Below, in pieces: positions 50,181-61,140 of a DNA stretch of 64,000 nt (positions are counted from its first letter, which is position 1; the number at the start of each line of letters is the position of its first letter). The position numbers and the translations under genes are program-made. The notes beneath the pieces were generated by a model. It had not been told where the DNA came from, did no database searches, and was given only the letters and a program-made list of their open reading frames with translations. Source of the DNA: Sipunculus nudus (taxonomy: Eukaryota > Annelida > Sipuncula > Golfingiida > Sipunculidae); assembly GCA_026874595.1 (NCBI GenBank), contig CM049308.1, forward strand, positions 77,424,124 to 77,488,123. The letters run 5' to 3'.

Positions 50181-51219
50181 TAGGTCTGTTGACATTAGTT
50201 TTGTTGGTACAATTGAATGAAAATAAAGGAAACCATACGATAAAAGAATTTTATATCATTATAAAACTTTCTATAGGTTTCAGGTATTATAGGTAGGAAC
50301 CTAAGAACAATCCGGTCAAAACATGTCGTAAAGAATGTTCGAGGTTCTTAATAGGCATTTAATACCGTCTGTTTCAACCGTAAACTAGATGTTTGCAATC
50401 GAAAGCCCTCAGCCTTAACCAGGAGGCTTCATCTTGACTTGTACTGCAATCCGATTAGTCCCAAATAAAAAATTTACTAACCTACAGTGTCATTATATCC
50501 GAGACGATATCAAAATGTATATAGTTCAAGCATATCAACTGTTTTTGTGTATTATCTGAGATTATACATCAATGTAGCTCAGACCAAAGCCAAGAAAACC
50601 ACCAACTGGAAGTAAACTTTTTGCATATAAATAAGACTTTGTGACTTTCATTACTTATGGAATTCATGCGTATTAAAAATAAGTCGTTTAACTAACACTG
50701 GGTATAGAGAAGATATAAAACAAAATGGGTTGCTCCCTTCAGATATGTCCAAGTGACATCCCTGGTGTGATTCTTGCATCGTACAGGTATATATGATTTA
50801 AAAAGCACTGCATGATGCCAAGACACGAGACGGAGTCAACTTTTTCAAGGACTCTGACTTCGACTGGCACTCGACGGTCCTTGGCTCAGAATTGTAATCG
50901 GACACAGAGGAATGGACTCAGGCCAAGCAAAGTAGAAAAATAAACCCCCTTACTTACATTCCCTTTTGAGAAACAACACACAGACCTATTTATGCAATAT
51001 TTAAAACTAGACATTACAAAGTATCATATGATTGGGTGTACTAAATTGAAAAGTATTAAAGTAAGTTTACAATTATGATTTTTAAACATTTTTAACTAGT
51101 ATAAATGATTATCTTTTTTATGTATGTGTATTTCTAAATAAATAAAAATTAAACTAAATCAATTTATGTGTTAACTTCAATCTAATAAAATGTAACCTGA
51201 CTCGGTCTTGGACCCGGTT
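50181..51219. other. Intergenic, with stray 33-bp unit
   Basis: No gene. A single diverged unit of the downstream minisatellite lies at 50850-50877, about 350 bp before the array. Confidence 0.5.
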
Positions 51220-52875
51220 TTCAAAAGACTCGGACTCGAAGAAGATAGACTTTGACGTAAAGATCATGAACTCGAGCTTAGACTGGGACTCAAGGGACAT
51301 GGACTCGGACTAAGACTGGGACTCGACGGGCATGGACTCTGACTTTGACTGGAACTCGACGGGCATGGACTCTGACTTAGACTGGGACTCGACGGGCATG
51401 GACTCGGACTTTGACTTGGACTCGACGGATATTGACTCGGACTTAGACTTGGACTCGAGGGACATGGACTCGGACTTAGTCTGGGACTCGACGAGCATGG
51501 ACTTGAACTTAGACTGGGACTCGACGGGCATGGACTTGGACATAGACTGGGACTCGACGAGCATGGACTCGGACTTAGACTGGGACTCGACGAGAATAGA
51601 TTGAGACTTAGACTGGGATTCCACGAGCATGGACTAGGACTTTAACTGGGACTCAACGAGCATGGACTCGGACTTAGACTGGGACTCGACGAGCATGGAC
51701 TCGAACTACGACTGGGATTCGACGAGCATGGACTCGAACTTTGACCTGGACTCGACGGGCATGGACTCGAGCTTAGACTGGGACTCGAGGGACATGGACT
51801 CGGACTTAGACTGGGACTCGACGAGCATGGACTCGGAATTAGACTGGAACTCGACGAACATGGACTCGGACTTAGACTGGGACACGTCGAGCATGGACTC
51901 GGACTTTTACTGGGACTCGACGGGCATTGACTCAGACATAGACTTGGACTCGAGGGACATGGACACGGACTTAGTCTGGGACTCGACGAGCATGGACTTG
52001 AACTTAGACTGGGACTCGACGGGCATGGACTCGGACTTAGACTGGGACTCGACGAGCATGGACTCGGACTAAGACTGGGACTCGACGATAATAGATTGAG
52101 ACTTAGACTGGGATTCCACGAGCATGGACTCGATCTTTGACTGGGACTCGACGGGCATGGACTCGGACTTAGACTGGGACTCGACGAGCATGGACTCGGA
52201 CTTAGACTGGGACTCGACGAGCATGGACTCGGACTAAGACTGGGATTCGACGAGCATGGACTCGAACTTTGACTTGGACTCGACGGGCATGGACTCGGAC
52301 TTAGACTGGGACTTGAGTCTTGACGAGCATGGACTCGGACTTAGACTGGGACTGGACGGGCATGGACTCGGACTAAGACTGGGACTCGACGAGCATGAAC
52401 TCAGACTTAGACTGGGACTCGACGGGCATGAACTCGGACTTAGACTTGGACTCGACGGGCATGAACTCGGACTTAGACTGGGATTCGACGAGCATGGACT
52501 CGGACTTAGACTGGGACTCGACGAGCATGGACTCGGACTAAGACTGGGATTCGACGAGCATGGACTCGAACTTTGACTTGGACTCGACGGGCATGGAGTC
52601 GGACTTAGACTGGGACTTGACGAGCATGAACTCGGACTTAGACTGGGATTGACGGGCATGGACTCGGACTAAGACTGGGACTCGACGAGCATGAACTCAG
52701 ACTTAGACTGGGACTCGACGGGCATGAACACGGACTTAGACTTGGTCTCGACGGGCATGAACTCGGACTTAGACTGGGATTGACGGGCATGGACTCGGAC
52801 TTAGACTGGGACTCGACGGGCATGAACTCGGACTTAGACTGGGACTGGACAGGCATGAACTCGGACTTAGACTCA
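51220..52875. repeat. 33-bp minisatellite reading as a Ser/Asp repeat
   Basis: About 50 units of 33 bp (11 codons), core GACTCGGACTTAGACTGG plus GACTCGACGRGCATG. In the + frame, units read as an acidic [11 protein letters not shown] repeat. The minus strand reads as a Ser/Glu/Lys- or Ser/Pro-rich repeat. Recurrent CTTAG to CTAAG changes create in-frame TAA stops, and 1-bp deletions (near 52650 and 52779) and a 7-bp insertion (near 52315) shift the frame. There is no start or splice context, so I take it as non-coding. A 495-bp (15-unit) duplication is visible, for example 51456 against 51951 and 51591 against 52086. Confidence 0.93.
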
Positions 52876-53354
52876 GGGAGGCAAGGCCCGCCCCTATCCA
52901 CCCATATTTTTTAACTTCTATACTATTCGCCCCTGAGTGTGGACACCGTGTATATTGTTTATACACGAGCGTATTTCGTGTAGCCGTTGCTAAAACGCTA
53001 TTACTGTGCCATGCTCTCTATATGGATAGAAACCGATTATTAACTGGTTCCGTTTATAATATGTTGGTCACAACTGGCCACTACTTTCGAATCTGGTTTG
53101 TTCAATATTGTGACAGCTGGATGGTATGACCAGGACAGTAACTGTTCACGAACGTTGTTCTGTGTACAACGCTAGCGCTCCCTATTGGAAATGATAATAA
53201 CGACCTCGGAGCCGCCAGACTTCTAAATTTTTTGACAGGTAAATGCGAGATATCCTCTCCAAAATACGATACTGTCATTAAACAAATTTGAGTAGGCTAG
53301 CCTGCTAGTGCTGTCTCATGTAACATTATAAAGATATGAATATTATATAAGTTT
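52876..53354. other. Intergenic, no feature
   Basis: Nothing supported beyond a weak CTCF-like word at 53175-53188. Confidence 0.5.
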
Positions 53355-53515
53355 ATATTGTTACGGAACCTAATATAAACAGATCACGTATGCGTGATGA
53401 ACACAAATTCTGTAACGGAGATTAAAAAAATCAGATTCTGTAACACTAGGCAGCGTGAAATGTCTAGGGGAATGAATAAAGAAGTCAGTGTTTTTTTGTT
53501 AACAAATAACTATAA

Positions 53516-53521
53516 TTTATT
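53516..53521 (-). promoter_or_regulatory. LTR poly(A) signal
   Basis: AATAAA on the minus strand, about 350 bp downstream of the LTR TATA box. Confidence 0.5.
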
Positions 53522-53870
53522 CTTTAAAAAAACCCTAACATTACAATACACTAAATCAATACAATTATACAGTAAAACAGCGGTACAGCAACAAGTCAAT
53601 ACAATCACATAGAAAATAATGTGCACAGTACCTAGATACCAACAGTGTCACCACGATAAGTTCCCTAAATGTATACTCTCGGAGAATGACAGTCCAGTGC
53701 AAAGTTCTTGCAACAACCCAGAAAGTAAACTGAAGTCCAAATGCATAAAATCCAGGAGAAAGTCTTTGAAAATCTATAATTGCCGCATTCGTCGGATAAG
53801 GTCCTGACACACGCTTCTGCGTCCACTGGAAGTTGCTCTGCTGCTCTCCCTGGTTCTAAAAAACAGCCCC

Positions 53871-53878
53871 TTTATATA
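53871..53878 (-). promoter_or_regulatory. LTR TATA box
   Basis: TATATAAA on the minus strand in GGTATATAAAGGGG, inside the solo LTR. Confidence 0.6.
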
Positions 53879-54424
53879 CCTTCACACCCCAAGCCGAGAA
53901 TTTTCCACTTCTCGGACAGTCTATAAGGACCCTACTCAACAGTAAACACGCGTTTTAGGAATTCTCTAGAAAACATCGCCGTGCCTCTATACCCCATGGT
54001 GTACACGTCATCTCGCCCCAAGCCAGCACGACAACAAGAGTTCAACCAGTACGGATTAAACATAGAATGTAATACGCGGCTAGACACGAGCGCCACAACA
54101 GGAGTTACGCCCGTGTCACATAATAAAAAGAGCACCTGTAACAATATCATTGTTATATAAATTTAAAGACTTTCATCTGTCTAATTAAAACTTCATTCTG
54201 TATTCAATATTTTTTCTTAAACTTGGTAGAGTCACCTCAAATTGCGTTAAATTCGGTCCATCCACATATAATACAAGTCACACCTTGTGAGGGGATACTC
54301 CGTCGCACAGTCTCTCACAACCAGCACATGTCCATCTATTTTTAGGGTGGTTCTATTAAAATTAATCAGATTTATGTCTACATTTTACAATTTTCAAGAA
54401 AAATTGTTCATTCAAAACTATATA

Positions 54425-54870
54425 GACGCCAATATAGGAGAAGGGGGTAAACCCCCCCCCCTCCCGACTTTTTGTCAAGGGGGGGGGGGGGGGGTGGTCA
54501 ATGTAATCACCCCCCCCCCCCTTCCCCCATTCAGAGAATAATATTTATATATTGCAAATGAAATATATTAATAAATAGAATTATAGACTTAAGTTCCATT
54601 TATGAGTTTACTTTGAAATATTATTTCTAAACCTTAACCTACACTGGAAACATAATGTTTTTCTAAAACCTTATACTTAATTGGAATATATTTTAAATGT
54701 GATAAAGTTAGAAATGTTTGAAATGTGTCATACAGACGCTCAAAAGGTATACCAAAAGGTACATATATACATATGCATACATTGTATATATATAAATACT
54801 GATGTGTGTGTGTGTGTTTGTGCGAGCCCCCCCCCCCCCCCTGGAAGATAAATTGACGCCACTGATTCAA
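54425..54870. repeat. Poly-C-bearing interspersed repeat, copy 2
   Basis: Homologous to 33665-33956 up to about 54760, then an ATAC/TG microsatellite and a further C-run (54828-54841). Several long G or C runs occur at 54453-54522. Confidence 0.7.
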
Positions 54871-56157
54871 AATCCGAGAGACCAATCTTATTTTCACAAA
54901 TTACAACCCCACTTATTATGAAAGTCAAGGTGCAAAAATGGTCACATTGCACAGATTCTCATAAAAACATTCTATAAACATACCAGTAAACAGTTAAATG
55001 ATGTCTATACTGTTTTAGGGACAGAGAAGAAATGTAGTACAAACTATACGTTTGATTTAATCAATTCTCGACACATTAGGTTCTCATCAAAGTATTATTT
55101 AAATCTGAAATTGTTCAAAATTATATGACTTTATGAAAAGTTAAAAATTTGGTGCGCACAAGTCGGTGGAACACGGTACCGGGGGGGGGGGGGGGGGACA
55201 AGAAAAAAAAATAAAATAATTTCATATTGATATGAAAAAGATTCCAAATATCCAAATATCCAAGGTCACTGCTAATCATCCGTTTCTATTCCTGTAATTA
55301 TTTTCTTTTTCTTCAAAACAATGTTTGCTTTAAATTATGTATCTTTGACAGATGCTGCATTTCATTGACGTGTTTTAAATTGAGGCTCGATTGTTGTTGT
55401 GCTCATCAGATGGCGCCACTTGACGAATTATCGCTCGAACTTCCAGACTTGTTCCTCCTTTATATTTTCAATATAAACTCCTTTCAGGAGGAATGGGTAA
55501 GACCAACTCAGAAAGTTAGATAGTAATTTATAATTAACAAATTTGAAGTGTCAATCAAATATTAAGAATTATGTAATAAATCATATCCCGTACAATATTC
55601 TTACATTTATGTATTTTATTAAATCATATAAAATCTTAATTTCTAGTTTTCATCTGTTTAACAAACATTTGGCTTTTATCATATGAAAAAAAGATGAAAT
55701 AGGAAGCAAATGAAATAATAATCAAGAAACCACTGATAAATTGGTACCCTGCATATTATTTTCTTATATATACTGCTCAGGGTACCAATCTTTTTTTTTT
55801 AATTTGGGATCATATTGTATTTATATTACTGTTAACAACCTGCAATTTTAGATTTACTCTAATGGAGTGACAACTTAAATGAATTATTTGTATGATTTAT
55901 CGTTTACTTTTCAACAGTATCTAATCAATAAAACGATATAACTACCTATGATACCATTAATTTTTTGCGTGATCTTTGCGACTGGAGGTAAATAAAAGAA
56001 CTTCCTGTTTGCCATGTCAGCCGGCTTGGGGAGAGAGCTGTCAAAACAGTGTCATCAGTGAACAGTGAACAGGGACACGTATTTGGGGCTGTGACAGTTA
56101 AATCTCTGTATTTATTTATTTAACACAGTTGAAAATCATCTTATAAGGGAAGACAGT
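54871..56157. other. Upstream region of COG2
   Basis: A G-run lies at 55181-55198. A perfect 12-bp inverted repeat (55740-55751 and 55778-55789) with a 26-nt loop is followed by a run of about 10 T after one C. The last 170 bp before the COG2 ATG (55985-56157) would hold the 5' UTR and core promoter. I see no clear TATA box there. Confidence 0.5.
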
Positions 56158-56232
56158 ATGCCTGAATCCAGCAGTTATCCGCTACCAAGCGGTCCTCCAA
56201 CTTTATGCTTCAACAAGGAGGAATTTATGAAG
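56158..56232 (+). CDS. COG2: COG2 coding exon 1
   Basis: 25 codons from ATG, ending ...NKEEFMK before donor GTTGGC. The residues TLCFNKEEF match the conserved family N-terminus. The upstream context GACAGT-ATG has A at -3, a suitable eukaryotic start. Confidence 0.9.
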
Positions 56233-59200
56233 GTTGGCCAGTTTTGTCACTCATAACTTGGTCTTCAAAGTTTTTACTTTTACCCATTTAATTATAGGCA
56301 ATAATGTCAATTTTCAGTATCAGTATTGAAATTACCAGATGCCAAATTTGCACGACTATAGAATAACTCACGCACCTCTCTGAGACGTGACACTTGTGTG
56401 TAGGGCTGAAACGGGTACGTAATTTTGGACTCGACTACCCGATAGGCATTACCCGACCTGGACTCGAGTACTCGTTACCATGGCAAAGATGTAAAGTTAA
56501 ACGGATATTTGTTTATCAAAACATGCATAAATTTGACTTTGTGACGGCTTGACTTTATCCAAGCGATATAGATACTAAAATTTAACAGAGTGAAATAATC
56601 CATTTATTCGAAATCATATAACTAACAAATGTAAGTCTCTTGGAAATAAACTGTACAGTATGATTATAACTTCCATAATGAATAGATAGGCAGAGACTGC
56701 CAGTAAATTTGCAATAATATTCATATATGAATGTACATACATGAGTACTCAAGTCTGAATTTTGGACTCAAGTACTCCGTAAAAGATACCCGGACTCGAG
56801 TACTCGAGTACTCCTTTCAGCCCTACTTGTGTGGACAGAACACGATTTTGATTTTTATATTTAACTGCATTTATCTTGCTTTTGCTACTTTTTTTTTACC
56901 TGCCTCTTACTTCTTCATAACATTAACTTTAATCATCATATCATCTGTCCATATACGTACATACCTTGTCAAGACAGTGCGTGGGTGATTCTGTAGTCGC
57001 TCCATTAAATGAATTGTGCATTCTAATAATACTAAAAGTGGCACTCTGTTTACGTGGAAATGTAATAAACTCTATTCCAATAACACTTTCCTCTTGTCTT
57101 TTTTTTATAAATTTTGTAAAATGCACTAAAAAAGTTTACCTTTGTTGGCCTAGGGGCAAAAAAGAAATCAATGACAATTACCTGCCAGAAAAGATATACA
57201 GTATTGCAGTATTTTATATTTCATAAATTTATTCTAGAAACATTTGGCACTTCACACAAAGATTACATTGATCTCAATTTTATTTGCTCATATCATTTTC
57301 CTGTTAATTATGTACATATATTTTGTGAAGATGTTGTCACACATCTCTTCTGTATAATACAAATAACTTGATATTGTCAGTTCAAAGGACTTTCAACTTT
57401 TCAAAAACAACAACAAAGTCACCAAGTAAATACATTTATTTCATACATTTTTAATTTATCATTGAATTGCTCCATTACTTCTGGCAATAACAGCAGAAAT
57501 TAAGTTGCTGATGAAACAAATTTGTAAGAAATATCTTGAAAAATTAGATGGATTGGGTGTAGGGATGGCATACAGTATATAATTATATCAAAGATTCAAA
57601 ATCAATTTACATGTTCATTAAATGTAAGTTTACATTTGAGGAAAATATTACACATTATGAAAATATAGAACATTGGGCACAGAATCCTGAAACTGTTCTG
57701 ATGATCCAACAATAGTACTAAGTACTACTGTACTATAAGTAAAAGCTACATATTGAAATATATTGATGTACATCATAATAAATGATTTTCAGGATGAGTT
57801 CCATGTGGACCAGTTTGTAGTTGAGTGTCGACGGAGGGTCAGTCTGGAGAACCTGCGAGACGACCTTCATATTTACTTCAAGATCCTTCAGGCAGCCATG
57901 ATAGAACTCATCAACCAGGATTACGCTGACTTTGTCAACTTGTCTACAAATCTTGTACTGTTAAATACTACATATAGCTACAATACTTCTTTACAAAAAG
58001 AACTGCATGTATATATGTAAAACAATGTTTTGCAACTACTGATAAAACAACCTGATAGAAATACGTTAGTAAGGATGAAGCCACAATACACCTCTATACA
58101 TTGTAGCACAATTAAGTATATTTAGTATGTATGTACAGTATGTTTATCACAAATGTGTAACAATAATTTTCTTTCTGTTGTAAAATCCAACCATAAAACT
58201 CCAGTTTATAAAGTTTTCTACACAAGAAATGTTCACATACAATATCATTCCAGCAAAATATTTTCTGTACAAGAAATTTTCCGTATAAGAATATTCCAGC
58301 AGAATATTTTATGTCAAAGAAATTTTTCATTCAAAAATATTCCAGCAATATGCTCTCATACAAAAATATATGCATTATACATGTATGTAGAACATTATTG
58401 TAATACATTGAAACAAAAGCAGTAATCAACAAAATTATAATAAAATTTTAGTGATTTATTTTCATCTCATGTAATTTTGTTTCTGCAGGTTGGACTAGAC
58501 AAGGCAATCAACAATATAAGCAACCCACTGAGTCAGTTCAAACAAGAAGTTACTGTAAGTGAACCTAATTAAAGCTTTTCTTCACTTCCCCTTGTCTCAC
58601 GTTAGTATTAATACCACTTGTCTTCTTTCCTCGTTTTACTTTGAAGGATAATTGCATTTTTAACTTAATGGTCTAGATGTCTCATTAACAAGGGTGAAGA
58701 TAACCATGTGTAAAGACTTTGATGTTGGATTTCAGTTTAAACACACAGTGATGTACATAAAGTAGGCTCTTTACACAGCGCTTTAACTATAGGTCTACTT
58801 CCTATATGGTAAGCGCTGTTTGTTATGACCTCGTATCCTGAATTGCTACACCAGAGGGAGCACTGTATTTTTCTCCAATCAGATGAGACCTTGTGCTGGA
58901 AGACACGGCCAAGTGAGGAAAACACAGAGGCAGTCATGTTCATTTTCGTTTTGAGTGACAGCTCATCGCCCCGGTAACAGTATGAACAGGCCACAGGCTC
59001 AGAGAGAATTGCCGCAGACGTGGTTTACTTAGGGCCTTGGGCACATAGAATGCCCGGTCGGTGAGCTGTAATTCAAACGAAACGTAACAACAAAGGCTGC
59101 GTGCACACCTCGCTGGCTAGTTTCAGTTCTGCAGACACCAGACACATGGCTACGCTAACACAGTCATACTGTCAGAAACAAATCGGTCGATGATGCGAGA

Positions 59201-60228
59201 ATGCAGTGGGAGCAATTAAAATTTGAACGTAAACTTGTCTTCAAACAGCGCTTGAAGTGCAGCTACGGGCGGAGCCAGGATGCCTGTCGCGTGTTTGTTT
59301 ATTTGCATCTTGTTGGCTGCTTGTCACATCATACGCACGTTTTGTTGAGCGGACAACGAACTGCCATCTGGTGTCTAAATATATCATAAATGGTCAAAGC
59401 TGGCAGCGTGAAAATCAGTTGCTTCTTTAGAAGCGTAAGATTTCTGCTGCCTCGGGAGCGTTTACATAAAGTAGAACCTGTCTTACAAGACCACATATCT
59501 GTTAAGACCACTTTTGGCCAGTCACATGGGTGGTCTCATAACACAGGTTTTACTGTATATTAACCAGAATTCATAACCTGTAGTAAAACATTATAGGTAT
59601 TCTCTGAGGTTCTGTCGTGATTTTACCATTAGGCCATTGAGATTCTGGTAGGGTCCAAACAGAGGTTCTTCAGGTCTAAAATTTGTCATCTTAACTGCAT
59701 CACTACGTCCTGCCCGAATGTTGTTTTCTGTTCTTCCTAACATCTGTATAATCAAAAATGCTTAAAAACAGGGAAAGTTATCTTGATAATATGTTCAAAA
59801 CAAAATGGGCTGATGCTGTGTTGAGAAATGGAAAGCAATAATTGATCACATATCCCTGATTTAAAAAAAAAAATAAGTTTTAAAATGCATTAAATATATC
59901 CATATGAATTTCAGATTAAAGGTACAGGTTATCGTTTGGAATTTATATAAACAAATGTAACATTTATAAAAAGTTTGAAAGGAAAAAGGAAATGTTCTTT
60001 GTCCTTGGTTTTCTTTTTGGTAAAATCCTTGCAATGCCATAGACTTGTTTCTTCCCAAAAATTCACGATACCTATACTGCAAGAGATTCTAGGTAATCAT
60101 ATAATGTAACAGGACTCATTGTAACTCTATGGAGATTTTTTCCTCAGAATGTTAAAAGTGCAATGGATGATGCAATATCAGCAGTAGAAGGAAAGCTGAA
60201 ACAGCAGAGGGAGATCCGACATAAAAAG
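56158..60228 (+). CDS. COG2: COG2, conserved oligomeric Golgi complex subunit 2 (5' part, exons 1-4)
   Basis: COG2 belongs to lobe A of the COG complex, a vesicle-tethering complex on the cytosolic face of the Golgi that acts in retrograde intra-Golgi traffic and so in keeping glycosylation enzymes in place. Four exons (56158-56232, 57793-57954, 58489-58554, 60148-60228) join in frame to 128 codons. They align without gaps, after the first few residues, to the N-terminus of vertebrate COG2 as I recall it: TLCFNKEEFMK, the VDQFVVECRRRV block, ELINQDYADFVNLSTNL, then a coiled-coil-like segment ending QQREIRHKK. All introns have GT...AG ends and phase 0. The start has A at -3 and gives the expected family start. 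Vertebrate COG2 is about 740 residues, so about 17% is here; the rest lies beyond the right edge. No frame damage is seen. Confidence 0.95.
56233..57792 (+). other. COG2: COG2 intron 1 (1560 bp)
   Basis: GT donor, TTTTCAG acceptor, phase 0. It contains a complete hAT-type MITE near its 5' end. Confidence 0.85.
56401..56825. mobile_element. hAT-type MITE in COG2 intron 1
   Basis: A 425-bp element with terminal inverted repeats TAGGGCTGAAA / TTTCAGCCCTA and a perfect 8-bp target-site duplication CTTGTGTG (56393-56400 and 56826-56833). Subterminal GACTCGAGTACTCG words occur at both ends in opposite orientation. There is no transposase. TIR and 8-bp duplication fit the hAT superfamily. Confidence 0.9.
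57793..57954 (+). CDS. COG2: COG2 coding exon 2
   Basis: 54 codons between TTTTCAG and donor GTACTG. It holds the most conserved block, including LRDDLHIYFK and DYADFVNLSTNL. A longer open frame runs on into the intron (to 58020), but homology stops at the donor. Confidence 0.95.
57955..58488 (+). other. COG2: COG2 intron 2 (534 bp)
   Basis: GTACTG donor and TTTCTGCAG acceptor, phase 0. It is AT-rich, and no other element is recognised. Confidence 0.85.
58489..58554 (+). CDS. COG2: COG2 coding exon 3
   Basis: 22 codons, VGLDKAINN...FKQEVT, between TTTCTGCAG and GTAAGT. It matches the family segment VGMDKALNQ and following residues without gaps. Confidence 0.93.
58555..60147 (+). other. COG2: COG2 intron 3 (1593 bp)
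   Basis: GTAAGT donor and TTTTTTCCTCAG acceptor, phase 0. It holds a balanced-composition stretch (58740-59390) and an imperfect 19-bp inverted repeat (59476-59494 and 59530-59548, 16 of 19 matching) that looks like a repeat fragment. Confidence 0.85.
60148..60228 (+). CDS. COG2: COG2 coding exon 4
   Basis: 27 codons, NVKSAMDDAI...QREIRHKK, between TTCCTCAG and GTCAGT. Same length as the matching vertebrate segment and predicted helical/coiled coil. Confidence 0.93.
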
Positions 60229-61034
60229 GTCAGTAACCCATTGTCTTTGTAAAATGACTGACAAGAAATTTGGATTTTTTAGGAAATGTTTGAACCTTCA
60301 TTGTGATATCCCAGTTGTTTTTCACATTCACTCTAGATTTAGGAAATTTTGACTGAATTGTATTTGACCTAGTTATATTTCTAGTTTGAAATTTGGTTAA
60401 TAGCAAGCAAACACAGCTGGCAGATACTGATACCAGTATATTGATTAATGAAATGTATCAATATGGTTATCCATGGCTCTTATAGATATCACAAGGATCA
60501 TCAGTTGATCTGAAAAAAAATCGATTTGATCACAGACACTGAGACAGTTATTACAAAATTCAATGCAAAAAAAACAAGGGACCCATGGGTCACGGCGCTC
60601 AGCTGATCGTGATTGGACTATAAATGTTTCTCCACTGTGATACTATATCCAGTCGATAAAGCTTATGAATATCATGTACATGTTGGGCTATTATAAAGGA
60701 ATGTAATGTAATATGTGAGTAAATGATAAATGAAATTACCTGACTGATGGATTAATAGAGTCAAATAAAGTGGTTTATTTTTTATTTATTTAGGAGGGGT
60801 TGAAAATTGTGATATATTTGAGCAAATATGAATGCAATGACAGCAGTAATAAGCAGTAGTAGATGATAAGGCTATTTGTTGAAGGATCTAAAGTGTATGG
60901 TAGTCTGCAAGCGTTCAATTTGACATATATGATGTTATGATTAACTATGCTGATGAAGTGATTTATGAATATGTGACTGTATGACACAATATCTCTTTAG
61001 TCTTGACAAGGTACATTATTGTGATGCCCACTAT

Positions 61035-61140
61035 GTCTACATATTACACAATATTGACATAATTTCTGGCATGTACATAGGTACCTATGGACGAATAGTT
61101 ATACAAAATATTAAAGTATGAATATATCTGATTCATCTTG
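61035..61140. repeat. Fragment of the intron 4 repeat family
   Basis: ACATAATTTCTGGCATGTACATAGGTAC and following bases match the middle of the unit at 63030-63680 (TTAATATCTGGCATGTACATAGG). Confidence 0.5.

Larger units (their letters stand above)
53359..54143 (-). mobile_element. Solo LTR of an LTR retrotransposon
   Basis: A 785-bp unit with perfect TGTTAC...GTAACA ends and a 4-bp target-site duplication ATAT (53355-53358 and 54144-54147). On the minus strand it has a TATA box, TATATAAA (53871-53878), followed by a poly(A) signal, AATAAA (53516-53521), which gives a U3-R-U5 order. No coding region or second LTR is present, so it is best read as the product of recombination between two LTRs. 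The ends and 4-bp duplication fit Ty3/gypsy-like elements. Open frames inside it are not genes. Confidence 0.75.

Noticed and set aside
51310-52901. Protein-coding Ser/Asp- or Ser/Pro-rich gene
   Set aside because: Multiple in-frame stops, 1-bp and 7-bp indels between units, and no flanking exon signals.
53565-53810. 81-codon minus-strand frame
   Set aside because: Lies wholly inside the solo LTR.
57955-58020. Extension of COG2 exon 2 to the in-frame stop
   Set aside because: Homology ends at the GT donor (57955) and resumes in frame at exon 3.
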